A stretch of 64,000 nt of DNA from Gemmobacter denitrificans. GTDB taxonomy: Bacteria; Pseudomonadota; Alphaproteobacteria; Rhodobacterales; Rhodobacteraceae. Below, piece by piece: positions 8,559 through 16,975 of this stretch. Where the stretch lies: contig NZ_JBALHR010000001.1 of assembly GCF_036964905.1 (NCBI RefSeq), positions 434,001 to 498,000 of the forward strand, written 5' to 3'. The first letter of the stretch is position 1, and the number at the start of each line of letters is the position of its first letter. Made by a program: the position numbers and the translations under genes. The notes beneath the pieces are model-generated. The model ran no database searches and was not told where the DNA came from. It saw only the letters and a program-made list of their open reading frames with translations.

Positions 8559-9701
8559 ATGAAACAATTCACCGCTCTCTGCGGTATTCTCGCCGGGCTT
8601 GCCGGTGCAGCCCATGCCGGCGGGGTGGACCGGTCGGGCCAGCCCATCGGGATCATCTTTGAAAAGGGCAATTATGCCGAGCTGAGCTATGGCCAGATCA
8701 ACCCGAGTGTTTCGGGGAATGATGTGGCTGCGTTCGGTGGCCGTCCGTCGGGCCAGGTGGCAGACAGCCACAGCCTGCCCGGCATCGCCCTGAAATACGA
8801 CTTCAACGAAAGCCTGTCCGGCGCGATCATCTACGACAATGCCTATGGTGCCGATATCGCCTATCCGACGGCACTGGCGGGTGGTTCTGTGGCTCTGGGT
8901 GGCACTTCTGCCAAACTTGACAGCGAAGGTGTGACTGCGATCCTGCGCTACAAGTTTTCGGAAAGCTTCTCGGCCCATGCCGGTATCCGCGCCTCAAAAG
9001 CAAGCGGTGAGGTGACGCTCAGCGGTCTCGCCTATGGTCCGGTCAATGGCTACAACGTGTCCTTCGATGAAGACTGGGGCACCGGCTATCTGGTCGGTGT
9101 AGCTTATGAAAAGCCGGAAATCGCGCTGCGTGTGGCACTGACCTACTTCTCAAAGGTCAAGCACGAACTTGACACCACGGAAACCTTTGCAACCGCTGTA
9201 GGGCCGATCCCCGGTGGGGTGCCGCTGGCGTCGGTCACCAATGTCAACACGCCGCAGGCCGTGAACCTTGATGTGCAAAGCGGTGTCGCCAAGGATACGC
9301 TGGTCTTCGGCTCGATCCGTTGGGTCGACTGGTCCAGCTTCCTGATTGATCCGGCCCGCTTCACCGCAGTGACAGGTGGCGGTCTGGTCAGCCTCGAAGA
9401 CAGCGTGACCTATACGCTGGGTGTCGGGCGCAAGTTCAACGACAACTGGTCGGGCTCGGTCTTCGCGACCTATGAACCCAGCGGCGATCCGCTGGTATCG
9501 CCGCTGGCACCCACCAATGGCTATCGTGGTATCGGCATTGCTGCTGTCTATACCCGCGACAACATGAAGATCACCATGGGCGCGCGTTACCTCGATCTGG
9601 GGAACGCCCAGCCCGAAACCGGAACGCCTGATACAGCCCGCGCGGATTTCCGCGACAACCACGCAACCGCCGTGGGCATCAAGGTCGGTTTCACCTTCTG
9701 A
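8559..9701 (+). CDS. Outer membrane protein transport protein, OMPP1/FadL/TodX family
   Basis: This is a 380-residue outer-membrane beta-barrel for hydrophobic substrates such as long-chain fatty acids. It has a signal peptide of about 20 residues (MKQFTALCGILAGLAGAAHA) and then alternating strands. The C-terminal Phe in VGIKVGFTF is the usual barrel-assembly signal. At 380 residues it is shorter than E. coli FadL but normal for alphaproteobacterial members. The ribosome site GATGGAG precedes ATG 8559. Upstream, TTGACC at 8475-8480 could be a -35 box. A strong terminator follows, so it is probably transcribed alone. Confidence 0.87.
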   Translation: MKQFTALCGILAGLAGAAHAGGVDRSGQPIGIIFEKGNYAELSYGQINPSVSGNDVAAFGGRPSGQVADSHSLPGIALKYDFNESLSGAIIYDNAYGADIAYPTALAGGSVALGGTSAKLDSEGVTAILRYKFSESFSAHAGIRASKASGEVTLSGLAYGPVNGYNVSFDEDWGTGYLVGVAYEKPEIALRVALTYFSKVKHELDTTETFATAVGPIPGGVPLASVTNVNTPQAVNLDVQSGVAKDTLVFGSIRWVDWSSFLIDPARFTAVTGGGLVSLEDSVTYTLGVGRKFNDNWSGSVFATYEPSGDPLVSPLAPTNGYRGIGIAAVYTRDNMKITMGARYLDLGNAQPETGTPDTARADFRDNHATAVGIKVGFTF

Positions 9702-9721
9702 TCTTGCCATAGGGCGAATAC

Positions 9722-9746
9722 AGGCCCCGCTTCGGCGGGGCCTTTG
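9722..9746 (+). terminator. Terminator with UUCG loop after fadL-type gene
   Basis: AGGCCCCGC and GCGGGGCCT form a nine-pair stem closed by a TTCG tetraloop of the very stable cUUCGg type, followed by a short T run. Confidence 0.85.
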
Positions 9747-9799
9747 CATTTCCGGGGACAAGGCGTTAGGACATGGGCGGCGAAAGACGGGGGATGGCG

Positions 9800-10663
9800 A
9801 TGATCTACGCTTCGGCAGCAGAGTGGCGGGCAGCCAGCGACAAGCGGGTCTTGCTGTTCGGCATGTCAGGCCTGGGCAAGACCTATCTCGCCTCGATGCT
9901 GCGCGATACCGGCGGCTGGTTTCACTATTCGGTCGATTACCGGATCGGCACCCGCTACATGGGCGAATACATCGCTGACAACTTCAAGCGCGAGGCGATG
10001 AAGAACCCTTTCCTGCGCGAACTCTTGATGACCGACAGCGTCTATATCGCGTCGAACATCACCTTCGACAATCTCGCGCCGCTCTCCACCTATCTGGGCA
10101 AGCCCGGCAACCCCGCGCTTGGCGGGCTGGATTTCGCCGCCTATATGGAACGGCAGGGCCAGCACCGGCAGGCCGAAATTGCCGCCATGCTGGACACCAC
10201 GCGCTTCATCGCAAGGGCGCGCGAGATCTATGGCTATGACAATTTCATCTGCGACACCTCCGGCTCCATCTGCGAGGTGGTCGAGCCGGAAAATCCCGCC
10301 GATCCGGTGCTGACCGAACTGTCGGCCCATCACCTGATGGTCTGGATCAAGGGGTCCGAGGCCCATACCGCCGAACTGGTCCGCCGTTTTGACCGCGCGC
10401 CCAAGCCCATGTATTACCAGCCCGATTTTCTGGAGCGAATGTGGGGCGAATACCGCGCCGAAACAGGGCTTGCGGCAGATGAGGTCAACCCGGATACCTT
10501 TGTCCGCTGGACCTATGCCAAGGCCCTTGCCCATCGCCAGCCCCGCTATGCCGCCATGGCGGAATGGGGCGTGACGGTCACCGCCGAAGAGGTTGCGCAG
10601 GTGCGCGATGCCGCAGGCTTTACCGACCTGATCGCCACTGCCATTGACCGCAAGCGCGGCTGA
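9800..10663 (+). CDS. P-loop ATPase of unknown function
   Basis: This is a soluble protein of 287 residues with a Walker A motif, FGMSGLGKT, near its start. A possible Walker B is the hydrophobic run before FICDTSGSICEVVE. The rest (GGWFHYSVDYRIGTRYMGEYIAD, PLSTYLGKPGNPALGGLDF) recalls nucleoside-kinase-like alphaproteobacterial proteins usually labelled only ATPase. I do not recognise a substrate. ATG 9800 has GGGGG at good spacing; ATG 9773 and 9794 are other possible starts. It lies 30 bases before metA and may be cotranscribed with it. Confidence 0.75.
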   Translation: MIYASAAEWRAASDKRVLLFGMSGLGKTYLASMLRDTGGWFHYSVDYRIGTRYMGEYIADNFKREAMKNPFLRELLMTDSVYIASNITFDNLAPLSTYLGKPGNPALGGLDFAAYMERQGQHRQAEIAAMLDTTRFIARAREIYGYDNFICDTSGSICEVVEPENPADPVLTELSAHHLMVWIKGSEAHTAELVRRFDRAPKPMYYQPDFLERMWGEYRAETGLAADEVNPDTFVRWTYAKALAHRQPRYAAMAEWGVTVTAEEVAQVRDAAGFTDLIATAIDRKRG

Positions 10664-10693
10664 CCCCACATCCTCCGCCGAACGGAGTCGAAA

Positions 10694-11617
10694 ATGCCCA
10701 TTACCCTGCCCGAAACCCTGCCCGCCTTTGACGTGCTGAACCGCGAAGGCGTCATGGTGATGTCGCCCGAACGCGCCGCGCGTCAGGACATCCGCCCGCT
10801 GCGCATCGGCCTGCTGAACCTGATGCCCAAGAAGATCCAGACCGAAAACCAGTTCGCGCGCCTGATCGGGGCCACGCCGCTGCAGATCAACCTGTCGCTG
10901 ATCCGCATGACCGAACACCTGACCCGGAACACCGCCGCCGAACATATGGAAACCTTCTACCGCCCCTTTGCCGAGGTCGCGGAGAGCGGTGAGAAGTTCG
11001 ATGGCCTCATCATCACCGGCGCCCCTATCGAACACCTGCCCTTCGAAGAGGTAACCTATTGGGATGAACTGACCCGGGTCTTCGCCTGGACGCAAAGCCA
11101 TGTCCATTCCACCTTCGGCGTGTGCTGGGGCGGCATGGCGATGATCAACCATTTCCACGGCGTGCAAAAACACATGCTGGACGCCAAGGCCTTTGGCTGC
11201 TTCCGCCACCGCAACCTGTGTCCCACCTCGCCCTATCTGCGTGGGTTCTCGGATGATTTCGTGATCCCGGTTTCGCGCTGGACTGAAATGAAACAGACCG
11301 AGATTGACAGCAAACCCGGGCTGCGCACCCTGTTGGGCAGCGATGAGGTCGGCCCCTGTCTGGTCGAAGATGCAGGGCACCGCGCGCTCTATATCTTCAA
11401 CCATTTCGAATATGACAGCGATACGTTGAAGCAGGAATATGATCGCGACGTGGCCAATGGCACGCCGATCAATGTGCCGATGAACTATTACCCGAAGGAC
11501 GATCCCTCGCAAAAGCCGATGAACCGGTGGCGCAGCCATGCCCATCTGCTCTATGGCAACTGGATCAACGAGATTTACCAATCCACCCCCTTCGACATGG
11601 CGGAAATCGGTGCTTGA
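10694..11617 (+). CDS. metA: Homoserine O-acyltransferase MetA, predicted acetyl-CoA type
   Basis: MetA activates homoserine by acylation in the first dedicated step of methionine synthesis. The 307 residues match E. coli MetA in length. The catalytic Cys is C144 (FGVCWGG, equal to C142 in E. coli), and His and Glu are in NHFEYD at 237-239. The residue that sets acyl-CoA choice, Gly111 in the succinyl-using E. coli enzyme (TGAPLG), is Glu113 here (TGAPIE). Glu at this site has been linked to acetyl-CoA use. CGGAG precedes ATG 10694. The alpha/beta hydrolase gene overlaps the 3' end. Confidence 0.94.
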   Translation: MPITLPETLPAFDVLNREGVMVMSPERAARQDIRPLRIGLLNLMPKKIQTENQFARLIGATPLQINLSLIRMTEHLTRNTAAEHMETFYRPFAEVAESGEKFDGLIITGAPIEHLPFEEVTYWDELTRVFAWTQSHVHSTFGVCWGGMAMINHFHGVQKHMLDAKAFGCFRHRNLCPTSPYLRGFSDDFVIPVSRWTEMKQTEIDSKPGLRTLLGSDEVGPCLVEDAGHRALYIFNHFEYDSDTLKQEYDRDVANGTPINVPMNYYPKDDPSQKPMNRWRSHAHLLYGNWINEIYQSTPFDMAEIGA

Positions 11618-12563
11618 ACAGGCGCTGATGTTCGGGGTTCCGGCCGGGCTTGCGGCGCTGACAGCCGCCCGCGCCCGCCTGCGCGAGGCGCGTCGCGAGG
11701 CGCGCTTCCCGCCGATCGGGCAACGGATCACGGTCGAAGGGCGGCAGATCCATCTGTGGCAGGCGGGGGATGGCCCCGATCTGGTGCTGATCCATGGATC
11801 AAGCGCAAACTTGCGCGAATTCATGGATTTGGCGGGCGAACTTGCCAAAAATTTCCGCGTCACCCTGGTGGATCGCCCGGGGCTGGGATGGTCTGACGGG
11901 GGGCGGGATGATCTGGGCGAACAGGCCCGGCTAATGGCTCTGGCTGTGCAGGCTGCGGGGGTCAACAGGCCCTTGGTTCTGGGCCATTCCTATGGCGGGG
12001 CGGTGGCGCTGGCCTGGGGCTTGCACGCCCCCGTCGCTGGGCTGGCGCTGGTGTCCGGTGTGGCAATGCCCTGGGAAGGCGGGCTTGATCCCTGGTATCG
12101 GGTAAACCGTCCGGCCTTGGTGCGGGCGCTGATCCTGCCGCTGGTGGTCGCCTTTGTCCCGCGCAGCCGGGTGGAAAGCGCCATTGCCTCGGTCTTTGCC
12201 CCGCAGCCCTGCCCGCCCGGCTATGCCACGGCGTCAGGGATTCCGCTGGTGCTGCGGCGGCGGGCGATGGATGCCAATATTCGGCAGGTGAACAGCCTGT
12301 TGGGCCATGTGCGCGCCATGGTTCCGCTGTATTCCAGACTGACGATGCCGGTGGAAATCCTGCATGGCGACAGCGACAGCGTGGTGCCACATCACATCCA
12401 TGCCCTGCCGCTGGCCCAAAGCCTGCCGGATGCCGCGCTGACCCTGTTGCCCGGCGTCGGCCATATGCCGCACCAGACCCATCCCGCTGACGTGCTGGCT
12501 GCGGTAAAGCGCCTTGCGGCCCGGGCGGGCCTTCCCCTAGATTGTCGCGAAGCCACGGTATAG
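11610..12563 (+). CDS. Alpha/beta fold hydrolase
   Basis: This is a serine hydrolase of about 317 residues. It has the oxyanion region LIHGSSANLREF, the nucleophile elbow GHSYGG, the acid in HGDSD and the His in GVGHMPHQ, so a full triad. The N-terminal stretch before the fold is hydrophobic then very Arg-rich (LTAARARLREARREARF), possibly a membrane-associated helix. I chose GTG 11610, which overlaps the metA stop by eight bases; ATG 11628 is the alternative. The substrate is unknown. Overlap with metA and the ten-base gap to ppk2 suggest one transcript. Confidence 0.83.
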   Translation: MLEQALMFGVPAGLAALTAARARLREARREARFPPIGQRITVEGRQIHLWQAGDGPDLVLIHGSSANLREFMDLAGELAKNFRVTLVDRPGLGWSDGGRDDLGEQARLMALAVQAAGVNRPLVLGHSYGGAVALAWGLHAPVAGLALVSGVAMPWEGGLDPWYRVNRPALVRALILPLVVAFVPRSRVESAIASVFAPQPCPPGYATASGIPLVLRRRAMDANIRQVNSLLGHVRAMVPLYSRLTMPVEILHGDSDSVVPHHIHALPLAQSLPDAALTLLPGVGHMPHQTHPADVLAAVKRLAARAGLPLDCREATV

Positions 12564-12573
12564 GAGCCCCGCC

Positions 12574-13455
12574 ATGGACCTGCCTTTCGACGGTGCCATC
12601 AGCCGTTACTTCCGCGAAGACGCGCCAAAAGCGGTCCGTCGTGCCATCGAAACGGCGCAAAAGGATGACATTCTGTCCAAGGGCTATGCCTATCGCAGCG
12701 AAATGGGCAAGAAAGACTATGCCGACACCATGGATCGGCTTCAGATTGAACTTGTGCGCCTGCAATCTGATGTCAAACAGACCGGCAAACGGCTGATTGT
12801 GGTGTTTGAAGGCCGCGATGCCGCTGGCAAGGGTGGCACAATCAAGGCCTTGACCGAAAACCTCAATCCGCGCGGCTGTCAGGTTGTGGCCTTGTCGAAA
12901 CCGTCGGATCGCGAAGCAACACAATGGTATTTCCAGCGCTATGTCGATTGGTTTCCCGCTGCCGGGGAAATGGTGATCTTTGATCGCAGCTGGTACAATC
13001 GCGGCATTGTTGAACCGGTTTTCGGCTTTTGTACCCCGAACCAGAAAGAAGCCTTCTTTCGCCAATTGCCGGAATTTGAAGACATGATCGTGCAGGAAGG
13101 CATCACCTTCCTGAAGTTCTGGCTGGATGTGAGCCGCCCGGAACAACTGCGCCGCATGCTGCAGCGGGAAAGCGACCCGCTGAAACAGTGGAAACTGTCG
13201 CCCATCGACGTTGAAGGGCTGACGAAATGGGATGCCTATAGCGATGCGATTGCCGAAACGCTGGAGCGCAGCCATCGCGGCCCCGCGCCCTGGACGGTGA
13301 TCCGGTCGGATGACAAGAAACGCGCCCGGATTGCAGCCATACAATCCATCCTTAATGCGGTGGAATACAAGGGCAAGGACCGCAAGGCGATCGGCACGCC
13401 CGACCCCGCAATCTGCGGCGGGCCGGAACTGTGGTCTGACGGCGCGAATGACTAA
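12574..13455 (+). CDS. ppk2: Polyphosphate kinase 2
   Basis: PPK2 transfers phosphate between polyphosphate and nucleotides, most often making ADP/ATP or GTP from polyphosphate. The 293 residues show Walker A FEGRDAAGKGGT near residue 90, the Walker B region FDRSWYNRG, and the lid segment DPLKQWKLSPIDVEG, as in single-domain class I enzymes. After the lid start, WYNRGIVEPV replaces the more usual WYNRAGVERV. Nucleotide preference cannot be read. A ribosome site (AGGAG) precedes ATG 12574. The last eight bases overlap the tetR start. Confidence 0.93.
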   Translation: MDLPFDGAISRYFREDAPKAVRRAIETAQKDDILSKGYAYRSEMGKKDYADTMDRLQIELVRLQSDVKQTGKRLIVVFEGRDAAGKGGTIKALTENLNPRGCQVVALSKPSDREATQWYFQRYVDWFPAAGEMVIFDRSWYNRGIVEPVFGFCTPNQKEAFFRQLPEFEDMIVQEGITFLKFWLDVSRPEQLRRMLQRESDPLKQWKLSPIDVEGLTKWDAYSDAIAETLERSHRGPAPWTVIRSDDKKRARIAAIQSILNAVEYKGKDRKAIGTPDPAICGGPELWSDGAND

Positions 13456-14059
13456 ACGCGGGTACCATCACGGCAACCTGCGGCAGGCATTGGTAGAGGC
13501 GGCGCTGGTCCTGATTGCGGATCAGGGGCCGCATGGCTTTACCCTGTCCGAAGCCGCGAAAACCGCCGATGTCACTCCAGCGGCTGTTTATCGCCATTTC
13601 GCAGGCCGGGATGAGCTGCTGGCCGAAGTGGCGCGGCAGGGCTATGACATTTTCGCCGCCCTGATGGATTACGCCTATAACGAGGGCAAACCTTCGGCCC
13701 TGGCGGCGTTCGAGGCGACGGGACGTGCCTATCTGGCCTTTGCGCGCAAATATCCCGGCCATTACATCGCCATGTTTGAAAGCGGCATCCGTCCGCAGGC
13801 CTGGCCCGATCTGGCCCCGGTTGCGGCCAAAGCGCGCAATGTGCTCGAACGCGCCGCCGACGGGTTGTCGCAGCACCTGCCTGCCGACCGCCGCCCCCCG
13901 GGCAGCATGGTTTCGGCCCATGTCTGGGCCATGAGCCATGGCGTGGTGGAGCTTTACATGCGTGGTGGGGCGCAAAGCCCCTTCCCGCCCGAAGACCTGC
14001 TGGAAACCGGCATCGGTATCTACCTGCGCGGTTTGGGTCTTTTGCCGCCCGATCAGTAG
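13448..14059 (+). CDS. TetR/AcrR family regulator with WHG-type C-terminal domain
   Basis: This is a 203-residue DNA-binding repressor. The TetR helix-turn-helix lies at about residues 25-50 (FTLSEAAKTADVTPAAVYRHF), after the typical RGYHHGNLRQALVEAAL lead. The C-terminal part fits the WHG ligand domain, with VWAMSHGVVELYMRGG. It starts inside the end of ppk2 (ATGACTAA overlap). This supports translation coupling and a link to the ppk2 group, though targets are unknown. It converges on the next gene with a seven-base overlap of coding ends. Confidence 0.85.
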   Translation: MTKRGYHHGNLRQALVEAALVLIADQGPHGFTLSEAAKTADVTPAAVYRHFAGRDELLAEVARQGYDIFAALMDYAYNEGKPSALAAFEATGRAYLAFARKYPGHYIAMFESGIRPQAWPDLAPVAAKARNVLERAADGLSQHLPADRRPPGSMVSAHVWAMSHGVVELYMRGGAQSPFPPEDLLETGIGIYLRGLGLLPPDQ

Positions 14060-15072
14060 AATCCGGGGCCTTGATCGCCCAGCCTGATCCCCTTGCGGTG
14101 CAGGCGGCCCAATATCTCAGTCAGGCTTTCGGCGCGATCCTCGACGCAATTGTGCCTCAGATACCAAGTGACAAAGCGATCATGCGGCCAGTCCCGCGCC
14201 AGCGCGGCGGCAATCGCCTCGGCCATCCGGTTGGGATCGGTCAGCGTCACAAGGTTCTGCGCGAAATCGACCTGCCCGGCCACAACGGCGGGCTTGCCAT
14301 GCAGGAAGCCTTCGAAAGCTACGGCCGAGGTGACCGAAATCGCGCAGAGACAGGCCGCAAGAATATCGTGGATCGAGGCATCCATGACATGAACCCCCGC
14401 CCCCGGATCGTGCAGTGCCTCAAGCGCCGAAAGTTCCTCCAGCGTGTTCTTCGGATGTGGCTTGATCACGACAGGCCGCCCATCCCGAGCCGCAATCACG
14501 GCATGGATCAGTGGCAAGACCCCCATGTGATGGGTCTGATGCGGCGGCACCTTGAACCCTTGGGCAAAGACCGCAAGGCAATCTTCCGGCACCGGTTGGC
14601 TGCCGCGCTGTTCCTGCGGAAACTTGCTGAAATTGCGCCCGGCAAAGCGGGTGCGCAGCCGGTCGCAGAAACGCTGCGCGAAATCGGGCTTGATGGTGCG
14701 GGGGTCGAAATGGCGCAGCCGGATGGAAGAATTGTTGCGCGTCGCCACCTCGTCAAAGAACCACCAGCCGCGCAGATAGCCTGGGACGGCGTGAAAGACC
14801 CTTGGCCCATAGGCCGGATGATCTTCCATCAGGATATGCAGATGCCGCCCGCTGTCAGCCGCAGCCAGCATGGGCGAGGCGGGGGTGAAAGTGACCGCCT
14901 CCACCCCCCAGCCGGCCTGCGCGGCATGGCCTGCCAAAGCCGACAAGAGCTGAAAGCCCCCTTGCAGCAGACGGTCTGCATGGGGGCCCTTGGTGTGGAA
15001 TATCAGGCTTGGCGGCAGCGCATCCGCTGCCTGCAACCATTCGGGCGGCTGCAGGCAGCGTGGCAAGGTCAT
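14053..15072 (-). CDS. Capsule polysaccharide synthesis-like, putative GT-B glycosyltransferase
   Basis: This is a 339-residue soluble protein. VVIKPHPKNTLEEL and AISVTSAVAFEGFLHGKPAVV match the motifs of capsule polysaccharide transferases of the KpsS/LipB type (nucleotide-sugar side of a GT-B fold). LPPSLIFHTKGPHADRLLQ near the start fits the N-terminal half. No capsule export genes are nearby, so the product made is not clear. Its start overlaps the stop of the ABC ATPase gene by four bases (ATGA), placing it last in the transporter operon. The family call is moderate; it may be annotated as hypothetical elsewhere. Confidence 0.5.
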   Translation of the reverse strand: MTLPRCLQPPEWLQAADALPPSLIFHTKGPHADRLLQGGFQLLSALAGHAAQAGWGVEAVTFTPASPMLAAADSGRHLHILMEDHPAYGPRVFHAVPGYLRGWWFFDEVATRNNSSIRLRHFDPRTIKPDFAQRFCDRLRTRFAGRNFSKFPQEQRGSQPVPEDCLAVFAQGFKVPPHQTHHMGVLPLIHAVIAARDGRPVVIKPHPKNTLEELSALEALHDPGAGVHVMDASIHDILAACLCAISVTSAVAFEGFLHGKPAVVAGQVDFAQNLVTLTDPNRMAEAIAAALARDWPHDRFVTWYLRHNCVEDRAESLTEILGRLHRKGIRLGDQGPGFY

Positions 15073-16172
15073 CGGAACAGCACCGCCGCACTCGGGCTCC
15101 AGCCCAGACGGGCCTTGTTCCCGCGATCCAGCACCGGGCGACCCGGCACATTGCGCATCGACAGACGCATCGGCACTTCGGCCCCGTCCAGCTTCACGTC
15201 GTAATAGGTCATGTCACCGTAATAGACGACCTCTTCGACGCTGCCCATCACCTCGCGTTCCGACGCAGTCTGGCCATCGAACAGGATGGTCAGCGTTTCA
15301 GGGCGCAGGCCAATGGTGGCACCGTCGGCGGAATGGCCGGTCATCACCTGATCGGGCGCAAGGCTCATGCGGCCAAAGCCCTGTGCCTCCACCTCGACTG
15401 TGGCGCCCGCATCCGAGAGAACCTTTGCGGGCAGGAAGTTCATCGTGCCGATGAAATCCGCCACCTTCTTGCTGGCCGGACGGCGATACAGCGTTTCAGG
15501 ATCGGCAAGCTGGGCGATCTGGCCTTCGAACATCACGGCGATGCGGTCGCTCATCACCAGGGCTTCTTCCTGGTCATGGGTCACCAGAATGAAGGTGATG
15601 CCGACCTGACGCTGCAGCTTGATCAATTCCACCTGCATCTGTTCGCGCATCTTCTTGTCCAGCGCCGACAGCGGTTCGTCCAGCAGCAGCACCTTGGGCT
15701 TGAGGATCAGCGCGCGGGCCAGTGCCACCCGCTGCCGCTGCCCGCCCGAAAGCGCATGGGCCGCGCGCGCGCCATAGCCCTTCAGTCCGACCATCTCCAG
15801 CGCCTCGTCCACGGCCTTGGCCTTTTCGGCGGCAGACATCGGATCGCGACGCAGGCCGAAACCCACATTCTGCGCGACCGTCAGATGCGGAAAGATCGCG
15901 TAGGACTGGAACACCATGTTGGTGGGTCGCACATTGGCCGGCACGCCCGACATTGACTTGCCATCGATCATCACCGCGCCCGAGGAAATATCCTCGAACC
16001 CCGCGATGGTGCGCAACAGCGTGGTCTTGCCGCAGCCCGATGGCCCCAGCAGCGAAAAGAATTCGCCCGCCCGGATCGTGGCATTGATGCCCCGCAGCGC
16101 GTGGTAATCGCCATAGTATTTATGGACGTCACGGAACTCGATCATGTTGGGTTTTTCGGCAGCGGATGTCAC
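15069..16172 (-). CDS. potA: ABC transporter ATP-binding protein, polyamine (PotA) type
   Basis: This is the energising subunit of a spermidine/putrescine-type importer. The 367 residues contain Walker A GPSGCGKTT, the signature LSGGQRQRVALARAL, Walker B VLLLDEPLSALD and the switch His in VTHDQEEAL. A C-terminal TOBE-like regulatory domain follows (IGLRPETLTI). The start is GTG 16172, which overlaps the permease stop (GTGA) and has GGAGG upstream. The polyamine assignment rests on overall likeness to PotA; 2-aminoethylphosphonate or opine transport is possible, since those ATPases are similar. Confidence 0.87.
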   Translation of the reverse strand: MTSAAEKPNMIEFRDVHKYYGDYHALRGINATIRAGEFFSLLGPSGCGKTTLLRTIAGFEDISSGAVMIDGKSMSGVPANVRPTNMVFQSYAIFPHLTVAQNVGFGLRRDPMSAAEKAKAVDEALEMVGLKGYGARAAHALSGGQRQRVALARALILKPKVLLLDEPLSALDKKMREQMQVELIKLQRQVGITFILVTHDQEEALVMSDRIAVMFEGQIAQLADPETLYRRPASKKVADFIGTMNFLPAKVLSDAGATVEVEAQGFGRMSLAPDQVMTGHSADGATIGLRPETLTILFDGQTASEREVMGSVEEVVYYGDMTYYDVKLDGAEVPMRLSMRNVPGRPVLDRGNKARLGWSPSAAVLFR

Positions 16173-16975
16173 AGGAAGCCTCCGGTATCCTTGCCGCCGG
16201 TCTTCGCGATGCCGCGGCGGCGGAAATATTCAGCGATGGTCATCAGGATGATCGACAGGCACACGAGAATGAACCCGAGCGCCATGACAGCGGGCACCTT
16301 GGCCGGGAAACGGAACTGGCCAAAGATATAGACCGACAGCACGGTCTGGTTGCCGCCAAGGAAGTACGAGATGATGAATTCGTCCAGACTGATGGTAAAG
16401 CAGATCAGCAGCGACGAAATGATCCCCGGCATGACCAGCGGCAGGATGATGAGCCGGAAGGTCGAGGCCGGCGTTTCACCCAGATCATAGGCGGCCTCTT
16501 CCAGCGACCGGTCAAGCGACTGGAAGGCCGATGTCAGGATCGCCATGGCAAAAGGCGTGCACAGCAGCACATGGCCCAGAATGATAGTGAACAGCGACAG
16601 CGGAATGCCAATGGCCACCAGAACAACCAACAGCGCCATGGCAAAGATCATTTCAGGCAGCACCATGGGCAGCATGATAAGACCAAGGATACCGCCCTTG
16701 CCCGGAAACGTATAGCGGGTGCTGGCCCGGGCGGCAAAGATGCCCAGAACCGTGGCCAGCGTCGATGACACCACCGCGATAAGCAGTGAATTGCGGAAGG
16801 CGGTCACCAGTGTCGGGTCGTCCCACATCTCCACGAACCAGTTGATCGTGAAGCCCTGCAGCGGAAATGCGATGATCTTGCTGTCATTGAAGGCAAAGAT
16901 CGGCAGCAGGATGATCGGCGCATAAAGGAAGATCAGATAGGCGATCGCATAGGCCTTGAGGCTTGGGCTTTTCAT
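16169..16975 (-). CDS. potC: ABC transporter permease, PotC type
   Basis: This is an inner-membrane permease of 268 residues with six helices. The EAA loop that contacts the ATPase is EEAAYDLGETPASTFRLIILPLVMPG, given here in full only by its key residues E-A-A and G near the middle of the protein. The N-terminus (YAIAYLIFLYAPIILLPIF) is typical of PotC. It overlaps the upstream permease and downstream ATPase genes by four bases each, which indicates strict cotranslation. Confidence 0.87.
   Translation of the reverse strand: MKSPSLKAYAIAYLIFLYAPIILLPIFAFNDSKIIAFPLQGFTINWFVEMWDDPTLVTAFRNSLLIAVVSSTLATVLGIFAARASTRYTFPGKGGILGLIMLPMVLPEMIFAMALLVVLVAIGIPLSLFTIILGHVLLCTPFAMAILTSAFQSLDRSLEEAAYDLGETPASTFRLIILPLVMPGIISSLLICFTISLDEFIISYFLGGNQTVLSVYIFGQFRFPAKVPAVMALGFILVCLSIILMTIAEYFRRRGIAKTGGKDTGGFL

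Noticed and set aside
10664..10693. SAM-II riboswitch before metA, common in alphaproteobacteria
   Set aside because: Only 30 bases separate metA from the preceding gene, too few for the aptamer, and no matching conserved core is visible.
9866..11965. Long minus-strand open frame of about 700 codons
   Set aside because: It lies opposite the ATPase, metA and hydrolase genes, which have clear motifs. It reads as low-complexity Arg/Gly/His sequence produced by high GC.
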